Shown: piece after piece, positions 1-8,216 of the stretch
Layout: the number at the start of each line of letters is the position of its first letter
Numbering within the stretch: position 1 is the first letter of the stretch
Assembly (NCBI GenBank): GCA_900756545.1
Contig: CAAEKO010000031.1
Location: 1-64,000, forward strand
DNA from: Clostridia bacterium
Lineage (GTDB): Bacteria > Bacillota > Clostridia > UBA1381
Length of the DNA stretch: 64,000 nt
Direction: 5' to 3'
The notes under the pieces: generated by a model
What the model saw: only the letters and a program-made list of their open reading frames with translations
Database searches by the model: none
Told to the model about the DNA's origin: nothing
Program-made: the position numbers and the translations under genes

Positions 1-1045
1 CCCCTGCCGTATCTAAATACCCTAAAGCAAGTTGGGTAAATGTACCGATGTCGGTCACCACATCCGGGGCAGCCTCTGTTTCCACCACCGTATCCCGGGA
101 GACCGCAAAGGTACGGTTGTTTTCCTCCGACAGCCGGTCAATAACCTGAATACGTACGGCCCCGTCAAACCGCTTTGCCAGTGTCCCCAGTACATCCCTT
201 ACCCGGTGTACCCGGGCCATGGCAAACGGGCACAATGTCACCGCCATTCGGTTATCGCAAAATTCCAGATGTGTCAGATCGTCATCCGGCATTTTCATGG
301 AAATAGTTTTAAGCTGCATGGCATGCATCCGGATAAAGCCCAGCAGACTTTCATAGGCCTGCCGATTTGTGTAAGCCATTTCGTAAACACCCATTACCCC
401 ATCATGAATAATGTATAAAAGGTATCCTACAGGCGTCTGCTGTCCATCCCGCAGCAATACGTATCTACCGCCGAAATTTTGCGTTAGATCCTCCAGAATC
501 AGCTGCCATGCCTTGCTATCCCGGATAAAGTAACCGCTGCGTCCATGCATAAAGGCGTCGTAAACCATAGCCAGTCCGGAGATATCCGCTGGATTCCGCT
601 GGAATTTACCATGTATCTGATAATCCGGGATATCCGCCGGCGTGATTTTATACTGTTTGTATTGATAGGCAGTCCGCCAGCCAAACCGTTCAAAAAACTT
701 ATAATTAAATGGTACGACTACACTGACTGCAAATCCCCGTCTGCCAATATCCGCGGTCATCGCGCAAGCCACATCCCGCATCGTTTCTTTATTCCAATAT
801 TCCGGCAATGCCGCGAACGCGCCGATGTAGCATGTATCCATCTTTTCACCAGCCATGATCATTTCCTGAGGCTGTATGGAAACACTGGCTATCGCCTGTT
901 CTTCCTCTGCCGCCAATATCGTGTTTTTCTCTTCAAACATAGTCCGGAAATACCAGTCCATAAAGCCCCGGGAATAGTGAAACGTATTTTCCCAAATCTC
1001 CCGGATGGCCTGCGCGTCCACACGCTGTGCGTTCCGTATATCCAC
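1..1045 (-). CDS. Eis-like GNAT N-acetyltransferase with C-terminal SCP2-like domain (3' end beyond the window)
   Basis: The minus frame is open from a GTG at 1045 to the left edge (at least 348 codons). I chose GTG because AAAGGA lies about 10 bases upstream and the nearby ATG is out of frame. The N-terminus reads VDIRNAQRVDAQAIREIWE, then the Eis-type blocks TCYIGAFAALPEYW and VVPFNYKFFERFGWRTAYQY. The last 100 or so visible residues (LCPFAMARVHRV onward) match the SCP2-like domain that ends Eis-family proteins. Known members acetylate amines of small molecules using acetyl-CoA; the substrate here is unknown. Odd: the position of the usual Arg/Gly-rich acetyl-CoA loop (PEYRRRGIMR in relatives) reads PEYWNKETMR. 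It lies 22 bases downstream of tyrA and is probably co-transcribed. Confidence 0.75.
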   Translation of the reverse strand, partial: MDIRNAQRVDAQAIREIWENTFHYSRGFMDWYFRTMFEEKNTILAAEEEQAIASVSIQPQEMIMAGEKMDTCYIGAFAALPEYWNKETMRDVACAMTADIGRRGFAVSVVVPFNYKFFERFGWRTAYQYKQYKITPADIPDYQIHGKFQRNPADISGLAMVYDAFMHGRSGYFIRDSKAWQLILEDLTQNFGGRYVLLRDGQQTPVGYLLYIIHDGVMGVYEMAYTNRQAYESLLGFIRMHAMQLKTISMKMPDDDLTHLEFCDNRMAVTLCPFAMARVHRVRDVLGTLAKRFDGAVRIQVIDRLSEENNRTFAVSRDTVVETEAAPDVVTDIGTFTQLALGYLDTAG

Positions 1046-1067
1046 TTGTCCTGCATCCTTTCTATTT

Positions 1068-1910
1068 TTATTCCATCAGCCATTTTAGCTTTTGGCTTTT
1101 TGCCTGTTTCATGATCTCTTCCAGCGCTGTTCTGTCTTCGTTTTCCAATGCGTCGGCTACATCCTGCAGATTCCTCTGCATTTCCCCGATCCGGGCTTTG
1201 AGCGCTTCTTTATTTTCTAAGAACAGCTCACTCCACAAGGTTTCATTGATAACCGCCACACGTGTGCAGTCCCGCAGACTGCCTGCGCTGAAAAACGCAG
1301 AACGCTCGATCATAGGGTTATTGCAAAGCGCCACTGCCACCACGTGCATAAGCTGGCTGGTATATGCGATCACAGCGTCATGCTCCTCCGGCGTTGTCGT
1401 CACGACATGCCCGCAGCCAATATATTCCGCCATTTCCCGAACCAGCGCCACACTTTGCGGCTTGTTTTTCCGGGAGGGGGTAATCAGGTAAGATGCTTTT
1501 TCAAACAGCGTGTCCGTAGAGCTTTGGTAACCGCCTACCTCCCGGCCTGCCATAGGATGTCCTCCCACAAAATCCGCCTCCGGCGGCAGAAGCTTTTCCA
1601 TTTCTCGGATTATAAACCCTTTTACGCCAGACACGTCCGTAATCACCGCACCGGCTTTTAATACATCGGCATACCGCCGGATAAAATCCACATTCGCTTG
1701 TGGATACAAGCATAATACGATAAAGTCCGCCCGGCTCGCCGCTTCGTCTCCATTCCGGAAACCCTTGTCGATCACACCATCTCCCAACGCCATGCGCAGC
1801 GTACTTTCATCCTGATCCACACCAAAAACCACCGTATCCCGGAATCCGCGCAGACGCCGCGCGATAGAGCCGCCGATCAGCCCCAGTCCGATCACTGCTG
1901 TTATCATCAT
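1068..1910 (-). CDS. tyrA: Prephenate dehydrogenase
   Basis: Converts prephenate to 4-hydroxyphenylpyruvate with NAD, in tyrosine biosynthesis in the cytoplasm. The protein starts MMITAVIGLGLIGGS, a Rossmann GxGxxG fingerprint at the extreme N-terminus. It carries GGHPMAGREVGGYQS, with the family's catalytic/binding His, and the helix SQLMHVVAVAL. I use the ATG at 1910 (280 residues) rather than the longest frame from 1958, because only 1910 puts the dinucleotide fold at the N-terminus and has a GAAGTGAAG leader. No C-terminal ACT domain is visible, so this is the short form, which may escape tyrosine feedback through such a domain. Aromatic-pathway neighbours are missing from the window. Confidence 0.93.
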   Translation of the reverse strand: MMITAVIGLGLIGGSIARRLRGFRDTVVFGVDQDESTLRMALGDGVIDKGFRNGDEAASRADFIVLCLYPQANVDFIRRYADVLKAGAVITDVSGVKGFIIREMEKLLPPEADFVGGHPMAGREVGGYQSSTDTLFEKASYLITPSRKNKPQSVALVREMAEYIGCGHVVTTTPEEHDAVIAYTSQLMHVVAVALCNNPMIERSAFFSAGSLRDCTRVAVINETLWSELFLENKEALKARIGEMQRNLQDVADALENEDRTALEEIMKQAKSQKLKWLME

Positions 1911-1939
1911 CTTCACTTCTTTCCATTCTAATAATAACC

Positions 1940-1968
1940 AGTATACCACAAATTCCACAAAATTACAA
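1940..1968 (-). promoter_or_regulatory. Sigma-A promoter of tyrA
   Basis: On the minus strand TTGTAA (1968-1963) and TATACT (1945-1940) are separated by 17 bases, about 30 bases before the tyrA start. Confidence 0.6.
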
Positions 1969-2002
1969 CCCGCTCGAAAGCGTCACTCTGCACAATTTTA
2001 TG

Positions 2003-2031
2003 TTGAAAACCGGCGCGGTTTGTGATACAAT
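2003..2031 (+). promoter_or_regulatory. Sigma-A promoter of the small membrane protein gene
   Basis: TTGAAA (2003-2008) and TACAAT (2026-2031) with a 17-base spacer, 34 bases before the ATG at 2065. It is divergent from the tyrA promoter. Confidence 0.65.
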
Positions 2032-2064
2032 AGAACCATCCTAATCAGAAAGAGGGATAGAAAC

Positions 2065-2715
2065 ATGGAATTTATGGCAAAGGCCTCCCTTTCCAAACCA
2101 GTAAAAACAAAAAGTATGATTAAAATCTGCATAATCGGCAGCGTCGCCCTGATTGGCCTTATTTTAGGTATAGCCAGCTTTGTGCAGGGGAATATCCTGT
2201 TCGGCGTAATTTACCTGCTGGCTTGCCTTTTTGGTATTGCCTATGTCATCATCCAGATCAATACCATCATGCCTACATATCTTGCAGTCAGCGGCCGCCA
2301 GGTGGTCATGCAGAATTGGGAGAATGGAATATTTTCCTTTAATCCGGCGTTCCGTCCGGCATTTCTCTGTGATTTTGTCCCGGATAAAACAGACGTCAGG
2401 CAAGCGGACGTTTCTAAAATCACCAAGCTGCTGATCGGTACAACAAGCTTTTTATGCCGTAATCTTCCAAATACCCAGTTTGAAGAAGACATGCATGCAT
2501 TGGCTGAAATAAATTCCCGGTGCGCCAGACTTCTGAAACGGCTGGATTTAATCTATATTGAAACGATTGACGGGGACTGCTATTATATGTCTATCGACAG
2601 ATTTGACCCAGCGGAGGTTGTCCGGGTTTTGACCGAAATTCAAAAATATGCGCCCCAACTCCAAATCCGCTGTAACAGCCGGGATATCCGGCGGCGTATG
2701 AATCAAAGTAAATAG
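2065..2715 (+). CDS. Two-helix membrane protein of unknown function
   Basis: 216 residues starting at an ATG with AGAGGG eight bases upstream. Two adjacent hydrophobic segments (about residues 19-40 and 45-67) form a membrane hairpin near the N-terminus. A soluble, probably cytoplasmic part of about 150 residues follows, with paired Cys/Arg positions near the C-terminus (IRCNSRDIRRRM). The layout resembles small PH/YcxB-like membrane proteins, but I recognise no family. It is monocistronic with its own promoter; no pathway can be inferred from tyrA on the other strand. Confidence 0.7.
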   Translation: MEFMAKASLSKPVKTKSMIKICIIGSVALIGLILGIASFVQGNILFGVIYLLACLFGIAYVIIQINTIMPTYLAVSGRQVVMQNWENGIFSFNPAFRPAFLCDFVPDKTDVRQADVSKITKLLIGTTSFLCRNLPNTQFEEDMHALAEINSRCARLLKRLDLIYIETIDGDCYYMSIDRFDPAEVVRVLTEIQKYAPQLQIRCNSRDIRRRMNQSK

Positions 2716-2788
2716 AAATTATCTACGATAAAAAATACCTGCCTTACGGGGCTTTTCAACATATGGTATCATTTTTAATGGCGATTAT

Positions 2789-2998
2789 ATGAAATTTCAG
2801 AGATTGTATGATTTAAGAATTAATAATGATAAAACTCAGAAAGACATTGCAGATTATTTAATGTGCAATAGACATGTATATGCGAATATGAGCGAGGTTT
2901 ACGTGAGATTCCGGTTTCTATGATAAGCTGGCAAAATATTATAAACCTTTACCGAATATATTTTAGGTCTTATGGACAATCCAACTATGTATAATTAA
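2789..2998 (+). pseudogene. Remnant of an XRE-family helix-turn-helix regulator
   Basis: From the ATG at 2789 the frame reads MKFQRLYDLRINNDKTQKDI and continues ADYLMCNRHVYAN, a clear HTH_3 start. It then loses frame near 2885; the continuation YERGLREIPVSM, KLAKYYKPLPNIF and LGLMDNPTMYN is spread over the other frames up to the TAA at 2998. The pieces in order are what a roughly 70-residue Xre-type protein would contain. Three or more small indels make it non-functional. Confidence 0.75.
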
Positions 2999-3075
2999 TG
3001 AAAATTTCCTTAGATCCCATTTCATTTTGAATATTTTCCAGCATAGCAGTAAGAGACTCACTATTGAAAAATACA

Positions 3076-3114
3076 AAAAAAGCTATAAAGACAAACATGT
3101 CTTTGTAGCTTTTT
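3076..3114. terminator. Bidirectional intrinsic terminator
   Basis: Hairpin with arms AGCTATAAAGACA (3081-3093) and TGTCTTTGTAGCT (3098-3110) around a 4-base loop, flanked by A5 and T5. Confidence 0.7.
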
Positions 3115-3128
3115 GCGTACCATCTTAT

Positions 3129-3155
3129 TACAGGCGCCCAAGGCCTGTATTTTTT
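3129..3155 (+). terminator. Intrinsic terminator upstream of the FAD oxidoreductase
   Basis: TACAGGC (3129-3135) pairs with GCCTGTA (3143-3149), followed by T6. It follows the first terminator by 15 bases, isolating the next gene from upstream transcription. Confidence 0.65.
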
Positions 3156-3179
3156 ATGAGAATTTTCCCAGTATTCATA

Positions 3180-3208
3180 TTGCATTCCATCCAGAAAACT
3201 GCTATAAT
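3180..3208 (+). promoter_or_regulatory. Sigma-A promoter of the FAD oxidoreductase
   Basis: TTGCAT (3180-3185), 17-base spacer, TATAAT (3203-3208), 34 bases before the TTG start. Confidence 0.65.
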
Positions 3209-3241
3209 AAACCGGAAAGACAAAATAAGGAGGTTTTTCCT

Positions 3242-5032
3242 TTGAAAATCGGAAACAAAATTACATCATTCCAAATTATAGAGCATGAGGTTGACTTTTG
3301 CGTAGTAGGCGGCGGAATTGCTGGAATGCTAGCGGCCGTTTCCGCCGCACGCCGCGGCGTCCGTGTTGTCCTTATGCAGGACCGTCCAGTTCTGGGGGGC
3401 AATGCATCCAGTGAGATTCGCATGTGGATTCGGGGAGCGCATGGCGACGATAAGCGGGAAACAGGTATCTTGGAAGAAATTGCACTGGAGAACATATACC
3501 GTAATCCCACTCTGAATTATTCTATCTGGGACAGCGTTCTTTACGGAATCACCAAATTCCAGGACAATTTAGAGCTAATTTTGAACTGTGCCTGCTGTGA
3601 TGCTGAAATGGACGGGGACAGGATCGTTTCTGTGCAGGGATACCAAACCACTACCCAACAGTGGCATATGGTAAAGGCAAAGCTATTTGCCGATTGCTCA
3701 GGCGACAGCGTCCTTGCACCGCTGACTGGCGCGCAATGGCGTATGGGGCGCGAGGCCTGCTCCGAATTCGGCGAGGATATCGCTCCTGAAAAATCGGACG
3801 CGTGCACGATGGGCATGAGCTGCCTATTACAAGCCCGCCCTACAGACCATCCCGTTTCATACATACCCCCCAAGTGGGCAAATCACTATACCAAGGAGGA
3901 TTTTCCATTTCGCATGGATTTCTCTACGCCCGACGCATGGACGCATGATAATTTTTGGTGGATTGAGCTGGGCGGGACTGTGGATACGATTCAGGATACC
4001 GAGACTCTCCGTGACAGGCTTTTGAAAATCACCTTCGGCGTATGGGACTTTATCAAAAACAGCGGCGTCTGCGCCGCCGAAAACTGGGAACTGGACTGGG
4101 TAGGTTTCCTGCCAGGCAAGCGGGAGAGCCGCCGATATGTAGGCGATTACATTATGACCCAGTCTGATGTGCGTTCAGGCGGCAAATTTGAAGATACCAT
4201 CGCCTATGGCGGCTGGACTATGGATGACCATGATCCCCAAGGTTTTGACACGACTGAACCGCCCAATATCTTCCACCCCGCACCATCTCCCTTCGGTATT
4301 CCTTACCGCTGTGTTTATGCAAAAAACATCAGCAATTTGTTTTTTGCCGGTCGGAATATTAGCGTAAGCCACACGGCTTTCTCCGCCACCCGGGTCATGG
4401 CCACCTGCGGGCTTTTAGGACAGGCAGTAGGTACTGCGGCGGCAATTGCCGTCCAAAACGGGCTTACACCCCGGGGTGTATATGAGAATAAGCTGCCTGA
4501 ACTGCAAAAGGCCTTGATGGATGATGACTGCTATCTGCCTGGCTTCCGCCGTTCGCTCTCCAGTATAATGACCGGAGCGGTAATAACCGCCGGCGGACAG
4601 GATGCGGCTGTCCTGATAAACGGTGTAGACCGGCCTGTTGACGGTATTGATAACTGCTGGCGCGGCAAGCCGGGAGATGAAATCATCCTGTCGTTCCCGC
4701 AGGGAACGCCTGTACATACTGTCCGGCTCGTCTTCGACAGCGAACTGAACCGGGATTCCTGGGTCAACGTAGATTCTGAACATAAAAGGTATCCCCAGCG
4801 GTGTAATGTTCTTACGGGCAGTGACGACGTTTATGTGCCCAAAGCCATCGTAAAGGAATTTACCCTGTCTGGATTCCGCCGCGGCGAATGGAAAGAAATC
4901 TATGCGGAAACAAACAACTATCAGCGGCTTGTGAAAATACCTGTCGGCGGTACTTACGAGAAGCTACGGCTGATCCCCAAATCTACTTGGGGAGCGGATA
5001 CAGTCTGCCTGTTCGCTTTTGATGCAGAGTAA
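3242..5032 (+). CDS. FAD-dependent oxidoreductase (FAD_oxidored family)
   Basis: 596 residues. The start is TTG at 3242: AAGGAGG ends 8 bases before it and the promoter lies inside the longer open frame, so the 43 extra codons are not translated. The N-terminus carries the FAD dinucleotide motif DFCVVGGGIAGMLAAVSAAR, then PVLGGNASSEIRMWIRGAHG, typical of Pfam FAD_oxidored proteins. A second conserved block (NLFFAGRNISVSHTAFSATR) lies near residue 360-380. The C-terminal third (about 440-596) looks like a beta-rich carbohydrate-binding-like domain. No signal peptide is seen. The substrate is unknown; relatives occur in glycan-degrading anaerobes. It is a single-gene unit with its own promoter and terminator. 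Confidence 0.85.
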   Translation: MKIGNKITSFQIIEHEVDFCVVGGGIAGMLAAVSAARRGVRVVLMQDRPVLGGNASSEIRMWIRGAHGDDKRETGILEEIALENIYRNPTLNYSIWDSVLYGITKFQDNLELILNCACCDAEMDGDRIVSVQGYQTTTQQWHMVKAKLFADCSGDSVLAPLTGAQWRMGREACSEFGEDIAPEKSDACTMGMSCLLQARPTDHPVSYIPPKWANHYTKEDFPFRMDFSTPDAWTHDNFWWIELGGTVDTIQDTETLRDRLLKITFGVWDFIKNSGVCAAENWELDWVGFLPGKRESRRYVGDYIMTQSDVRSGGKFEDTIAYGGWTMDDHDPQGFDTTEPPNIFHPAPSPFGIPYRCVYAKNISNLFFAGRNISVSHTAFSATRVMATCGLLGQAVGTAAAIAVQNGLTPRGVYENKLPELQKALMDDDCYLPGFRRSLSSIMTGAVITAGGQDAAVLINGVDRPVDGIDNCWRGKPGDEIILSFPQGTPVHTVRLVFDSELNRDSWVNVDSEHKRYPQRCNVLTGSDDVYVPKAIVKEFTLSGFRRGEWKEIYAETNNYQRLVKIPVGGTYEKLRLIPKSTWGADTVCLFAFDAE

Positions 5033-5033
5033 A

Positions 5034-5063
5034 TAAAAAAGGGCCAAAGGCCCTTTTTTTATT
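5034..5063. terminator. Bidirectional intrinsic terminator
   Basis: AAAAAAGGGCC, loop AAA, GGCCCTTTTTTT just after the oxidoreductase stop. It also serves the convergent S-layer gene. Confidence 0.9.
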
Positions 5064-5103
5064 TTGTATCTATTTATGGTACAGTGTTTCCAGCGATAAA
5101 AAT

Positions 5104-7842
5104 TTATTCTATAGGTTCTACTGGCACATCAGATTCAGTAATGTCGCCCACACCACTGCCGCCACTGCCGGAATTACCACCTGTAGGTTTGGATTGAGAT
5201 TGCATAAGTCCTTTTTGAATCGCACTGAAATCAACTGTATAGCTCTGTACTGCGGCTGTTTCGCCTTCACCATCCAAATCAATAGTAATTTTCAGTATGC
5301 TTGCCTTTAAAATATTATCCACCGGCACATTCAGCAGTAATTTTCCTTCCTGCAGATCAGCGTCCCCATATGTCTGGGCGTCAATTTCCTCTGTACCGTC
5401 TGCATATTCTACTTTGATTGTTCCCTCCGCTGTCCAGTCCGCTGCCGGCACAAGCTCTAAAACAAGGTTCCCGCCTTCTTCATACTCTAATTCACCGTCA
5501 GCCGCCAGATTAAAGGCGCCGTCATCTGAAATCTTAAATGTGTTGACAAACCCTGCCTGCTCCGCAGCCGCGCTGATTGTCAAAACAGGCTTCGGCAATT
5601 TCTCCACACCGCTGAAATCAACAGTGACATATTCAGGATATGTCGTATCATCTATACCATCAAAGTATACGATTAATTCGATTCCTGCATCTTGGATATC
5701 ATCCGCACGGACACACAGGTATAGCTTGCCATCCTCTAAGTCTGTATTACTGTATGACTTTTCAGCCCATTCCGCCGCACCGTTTCCCGGATATAAAAGC
5801 GTAATTGTACTCTTAGTGACTCTCCACTGCTCAGGATCCGGTACAACCTCCAAAATAACAAAATGGCCGCTGTCGCGTTCATCCTCAGGGGCATATCCGA
5901 TATTTTCTACATACTTCAATGCGCCGGAAGCAACATAGTTTTTCTTATCCTTATCCGAGGAAAGCTTAAAACTTTCTACAAAATCTGCCTGGGTAAAGCC
6001 ATTATCAAATACAGCTTTTTCATTAGCCGCCGGAGCGACAGTCAAAGCAGGGGTTTCTTCCTTTTCCAATAATTCTACATCTGAAATATCTAAAATATAG
6101 TCTTCCTGTTCAAAAGTTTTTCCGCTGCCATCATAATCAATTCTATAAACAATATTTTTTTCCTTTAATTTGTCAGTTACCCTCCAAATCGTAATCAGGC
6201 TGCCGTCTTCTTCAAACACTTCTGGATTATCCTTTTTGGAGAATGTCTTTGTGGTCGTGCCCACAATCGTTACTGTCGTATCCTCCGTATTGATTTTGGG
6301 AATCATCCGGATTGCCAGGTAATTACCGCTCTGCTCGCTCTTAACGTCGGAGAACGCCGTATAATTACTGTAATATTTCAGACTTCCTGTAACATCGAAT
6401 TCTATATTGCTTTTAGTTTTTTTAACAATTTGAATATCTTCCATCAAATCAGAAGCTTTTTCATCACCCAGCAGCTGTGCAGTATCATCGGCCGGCAGCA
6501 GCTGAACGCTGGGCTCCAGGGTCAGGCCGCTGAGATTAATCGTATATGTTGTTTCACGGTAAGAAGTGCCATTGCCGTCTAAGTCAATACGGCAAGTAAT
6601 GCCGTTGCTAATAAGCTTTGTGTCTACTCTGCGGAGGATAATCAGCGCGCCTTCGTCCAAATCGTTGGTTCCAAAGCTTTCGCTGTAATCCGGCGCTTCT
6701 ACACTGATATCCAGCTTACTGGTTTTTGATGATCCCGGTACAATCCGTAATGCAATAAAATAACCGTTTTGTTCTTCCGGCTTCTCGGAATACTCGGTAA
6801 ATCCCGTTATATATTTTAATGTACCTTTTACCTTTGCAACATAATCACTGGTGGTTACGTCAATATTCTCCATTAAATCTTCCGGCTGTTTCCCAGATAA
6901 ATCTGTTCCTGTCAGTACCTTGTCTACAGTAAGCTTTGAATTTTTCAGCGCCCCTGTGGTACTTCCACCACCGCCGCCGCTATTTGAAACACCTCCGGTT
7001 GTACCGGTATTAACTCCCGGCAGAACAACGCTTGTCCCTGTTGCTTGTACATTGGCGCCCGGCGCCAAGTTTTTGATATCTCTTTTTGTTGAAACATTCT
7101 GAATTGTTACAGAGCCGTTACCCACCGCCGGTGAAATTACAATTCCATCGGCAGTGATCGTATTCAGGGTCACGCCGCCGGCTTTAACCAGGATAATCCC
7201 GCCGTTGGTGTTGTTCTGCGTATATGTACCAGCCTGGTCAATATAGGTTCTTACCATATTATTCAGAATGGTTACTATTTCGGCCCGGGTCAGGGCGCGC
7301 TTCGGACAGTATGCGCCGTTGTCGCCGCTTAAATAGCCGGCTGCGGTCATTCCGCCTACAGCCCCTTTAGCCCATTCGGAAACATCGCCCGCATCGCTGA
7401 ACGCGGATACATCCTCATTTGCAGCAATTCCAAATGCATTGGCAAAAATTACAGCGGCCTCTTCACGGGTAATTTTATCATTCGGTCTGAACAATCCCGT
7501 TCCATCACCATTAATCGCTTTCGCCGCGCTTGCCTTTTTGACTACCTTTGCATACCATGCGTCCTCGGCAACATCAGTAAACACAGTCCCCTCTTCATCT
7601 GTGTAACCGATAGCGCCCGTCAAAATAGACGCCGCTTCAGCGCGGGTCACATGATCGTTTGGATTGAAAAATCCGTCAAAACCCTGTATTACACCCCGGT
7701 CACTCCATACATTGATCGCATTTTCTGCCCAATGCCCCGCAGTATCGGTAAAGGATGCCGCAAACGCCGCTGGAACGGCCGCAGTGGATAACAGCGCTGC
7801 AGCAACGCACAGCGCGATTTGTTTTGTTTTAAATCTCTTCAA
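5104..7842 (-). CDS. S-layer homology (SLH) surface protein with four tandem beta domains
   Basis: 912 residues, exported. The start is TTG at 7842 with AGGAGGG six bases upstream. A signal peptide (MKRFKTKQIALCVAAALLST, cleavage after AFA near residue 28) precedes three SLH repeats (about 30-72, 87-130, 145-190; FTDTAGHWAENAI, FTDVAEDAWYAKVV, FSDAGDVSEWAKGAV) that bind pyruvylated secondary cell-wall polymer. After a Gly/Ser linker (NSGGGGGSTTG) come four diverged copies of a 130-150 residue domain, each with an L-x-V start, a G-x-L-K/E-Y block, an LxxxP block and a final D-G strand. A Gly/Ser-rich tail ends the protein. I recognise no enzyme; a structural or adhesive role is an inference. 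Confidence 0.88.
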   Translation of the reverse strand: MKRFKTKQIALCVAAALLSTAAVPAAFAASFTDTAGHWAENAINVWSDRGVIQGFDGFFNPNDHVTRAEAASILTGAIGYTDEEGTVFTDVAEDAWYAKVVKKASAAKAINGDGTGLFRPNDKITREEAAVIFANAFGIAANEDVSAFSDAGDVSEWAKGAVGGMTAAGYLSGDNGAYCPKRALTRAEIVTILNNMVRTYIDQAGTYTQNNTNGGIILVKAGGVTLNTITADGIVISPAVGNGSVTIQNVSTKRDIKNLAPGANVQATGTSVVLPGVNTGTTGGVSNSGGGGGSTTGALKNSKLTVDKVLTGTDLSGKQPEDLMENIDVTTSDYVAKVKGTLKYITGFTEYSEKPEEQNGYFIALRIVPGSSKTSKLDISVEAPDYSESFGTNDLDEGALIILRRVDTKLISNGITCRIDLDGNGTSYRETTYTINLSGLTLEPSVQLLPADDTAQLLGDEKASDLMEDIQIVKKTKSNIEFDVTGSLKYYSNYTAFSDVKSEQSGNYLAIRMIPKINTEDTTVTIVGTTTKTFSKKDNPEVFEEDGSLITIWRVTDKLKEKNIVYRIDYDGSGKTFEQEDYILDISDVELLEKEETPALTVAPAANEKAVFDNGFTQADFVESFKLSSDKDKKNYVASGALKYVENIGYAPEDERDSGHFVILEVVPDPEQWRVTKSTITLLYPGNGAAEWAEKSYSNTDLEDGKLYLCVRADDIQDAGIELIVYFDGIDDTTYPEYVTVDFSGVEKLPKPVLTISAAAEQAGFVNTFKISDDGAFNLAADGELEYEEGGNLVLELVPAADWTAEGTIKVEYADGTEEIDAQTYGDADLQEGKLLLNVPVDNILKASILKITIDLDGEGETAAVQSYTVDFSAIQKGLMQSQSKPTGGNSGSGGSGVGDITESDVPVEPIE

Positions 7843-7931
7843 AACAGTCCCTCCTAATTTTTATTTTTCCGCCGATATTTTACTGCCGTTGCACGCACCA
7901 ACCAATAATTTATAAAATATCGTACAAGCTC

Positions 7932-7960
7932 ATTATACGCTTTTTTCCGACAAAACACAA
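7932..7960 (-). promoter_or_regulatory. Sigma-A promoter of the SLH protein gene
   Basis: Minus strand TTGTGT (7960-7955), 17-base spacer, TATAAT (7937-7932), leaving a leader of about 85 bases before the TTG start. Confidence 0.55.
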
Positions 7961-8120
7961 TAGTAATTTGTAATCTGGTATAAAAATGTAATATTTCGTG
8001 TAGCTTGATTTTGAAGAATACATCTACAATATATCCAAAACTGAATGGTGATCTTTTTATCAATTATGCATTATGCACGATTTTGAACATAGAAATTGTT
8101 ACACAATGCCATCATTTTTT

Positions 8121-8150
8121 TTGATTTGGCGGCTAAAATCCGGGTATATA
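8121..8150 (+). promoter_or_regulatory. Possible promoter of the EF-G-like gene
   Basis: TTGATT (8121-8126) and TATATA (8145-8150) with an 18-base spacer. Weak match; other AT-rich hexamers nearby are possible. Confidence 0.35.
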
Positions 8151-8216
8151 TTAAGTATAGGCTGTTTTTTGTAATTAAATTTAATGCTTTACAGCGCGGA
8201 AAGGAACGGGATAAAA

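Noticed and set aside
3113..3241. N-terminal extension of the FAD oxidoreductase
   Set aside because: The promoter (3180-3208) lies inside it and the TTG at 3242 has a strong ribosome-binding site.
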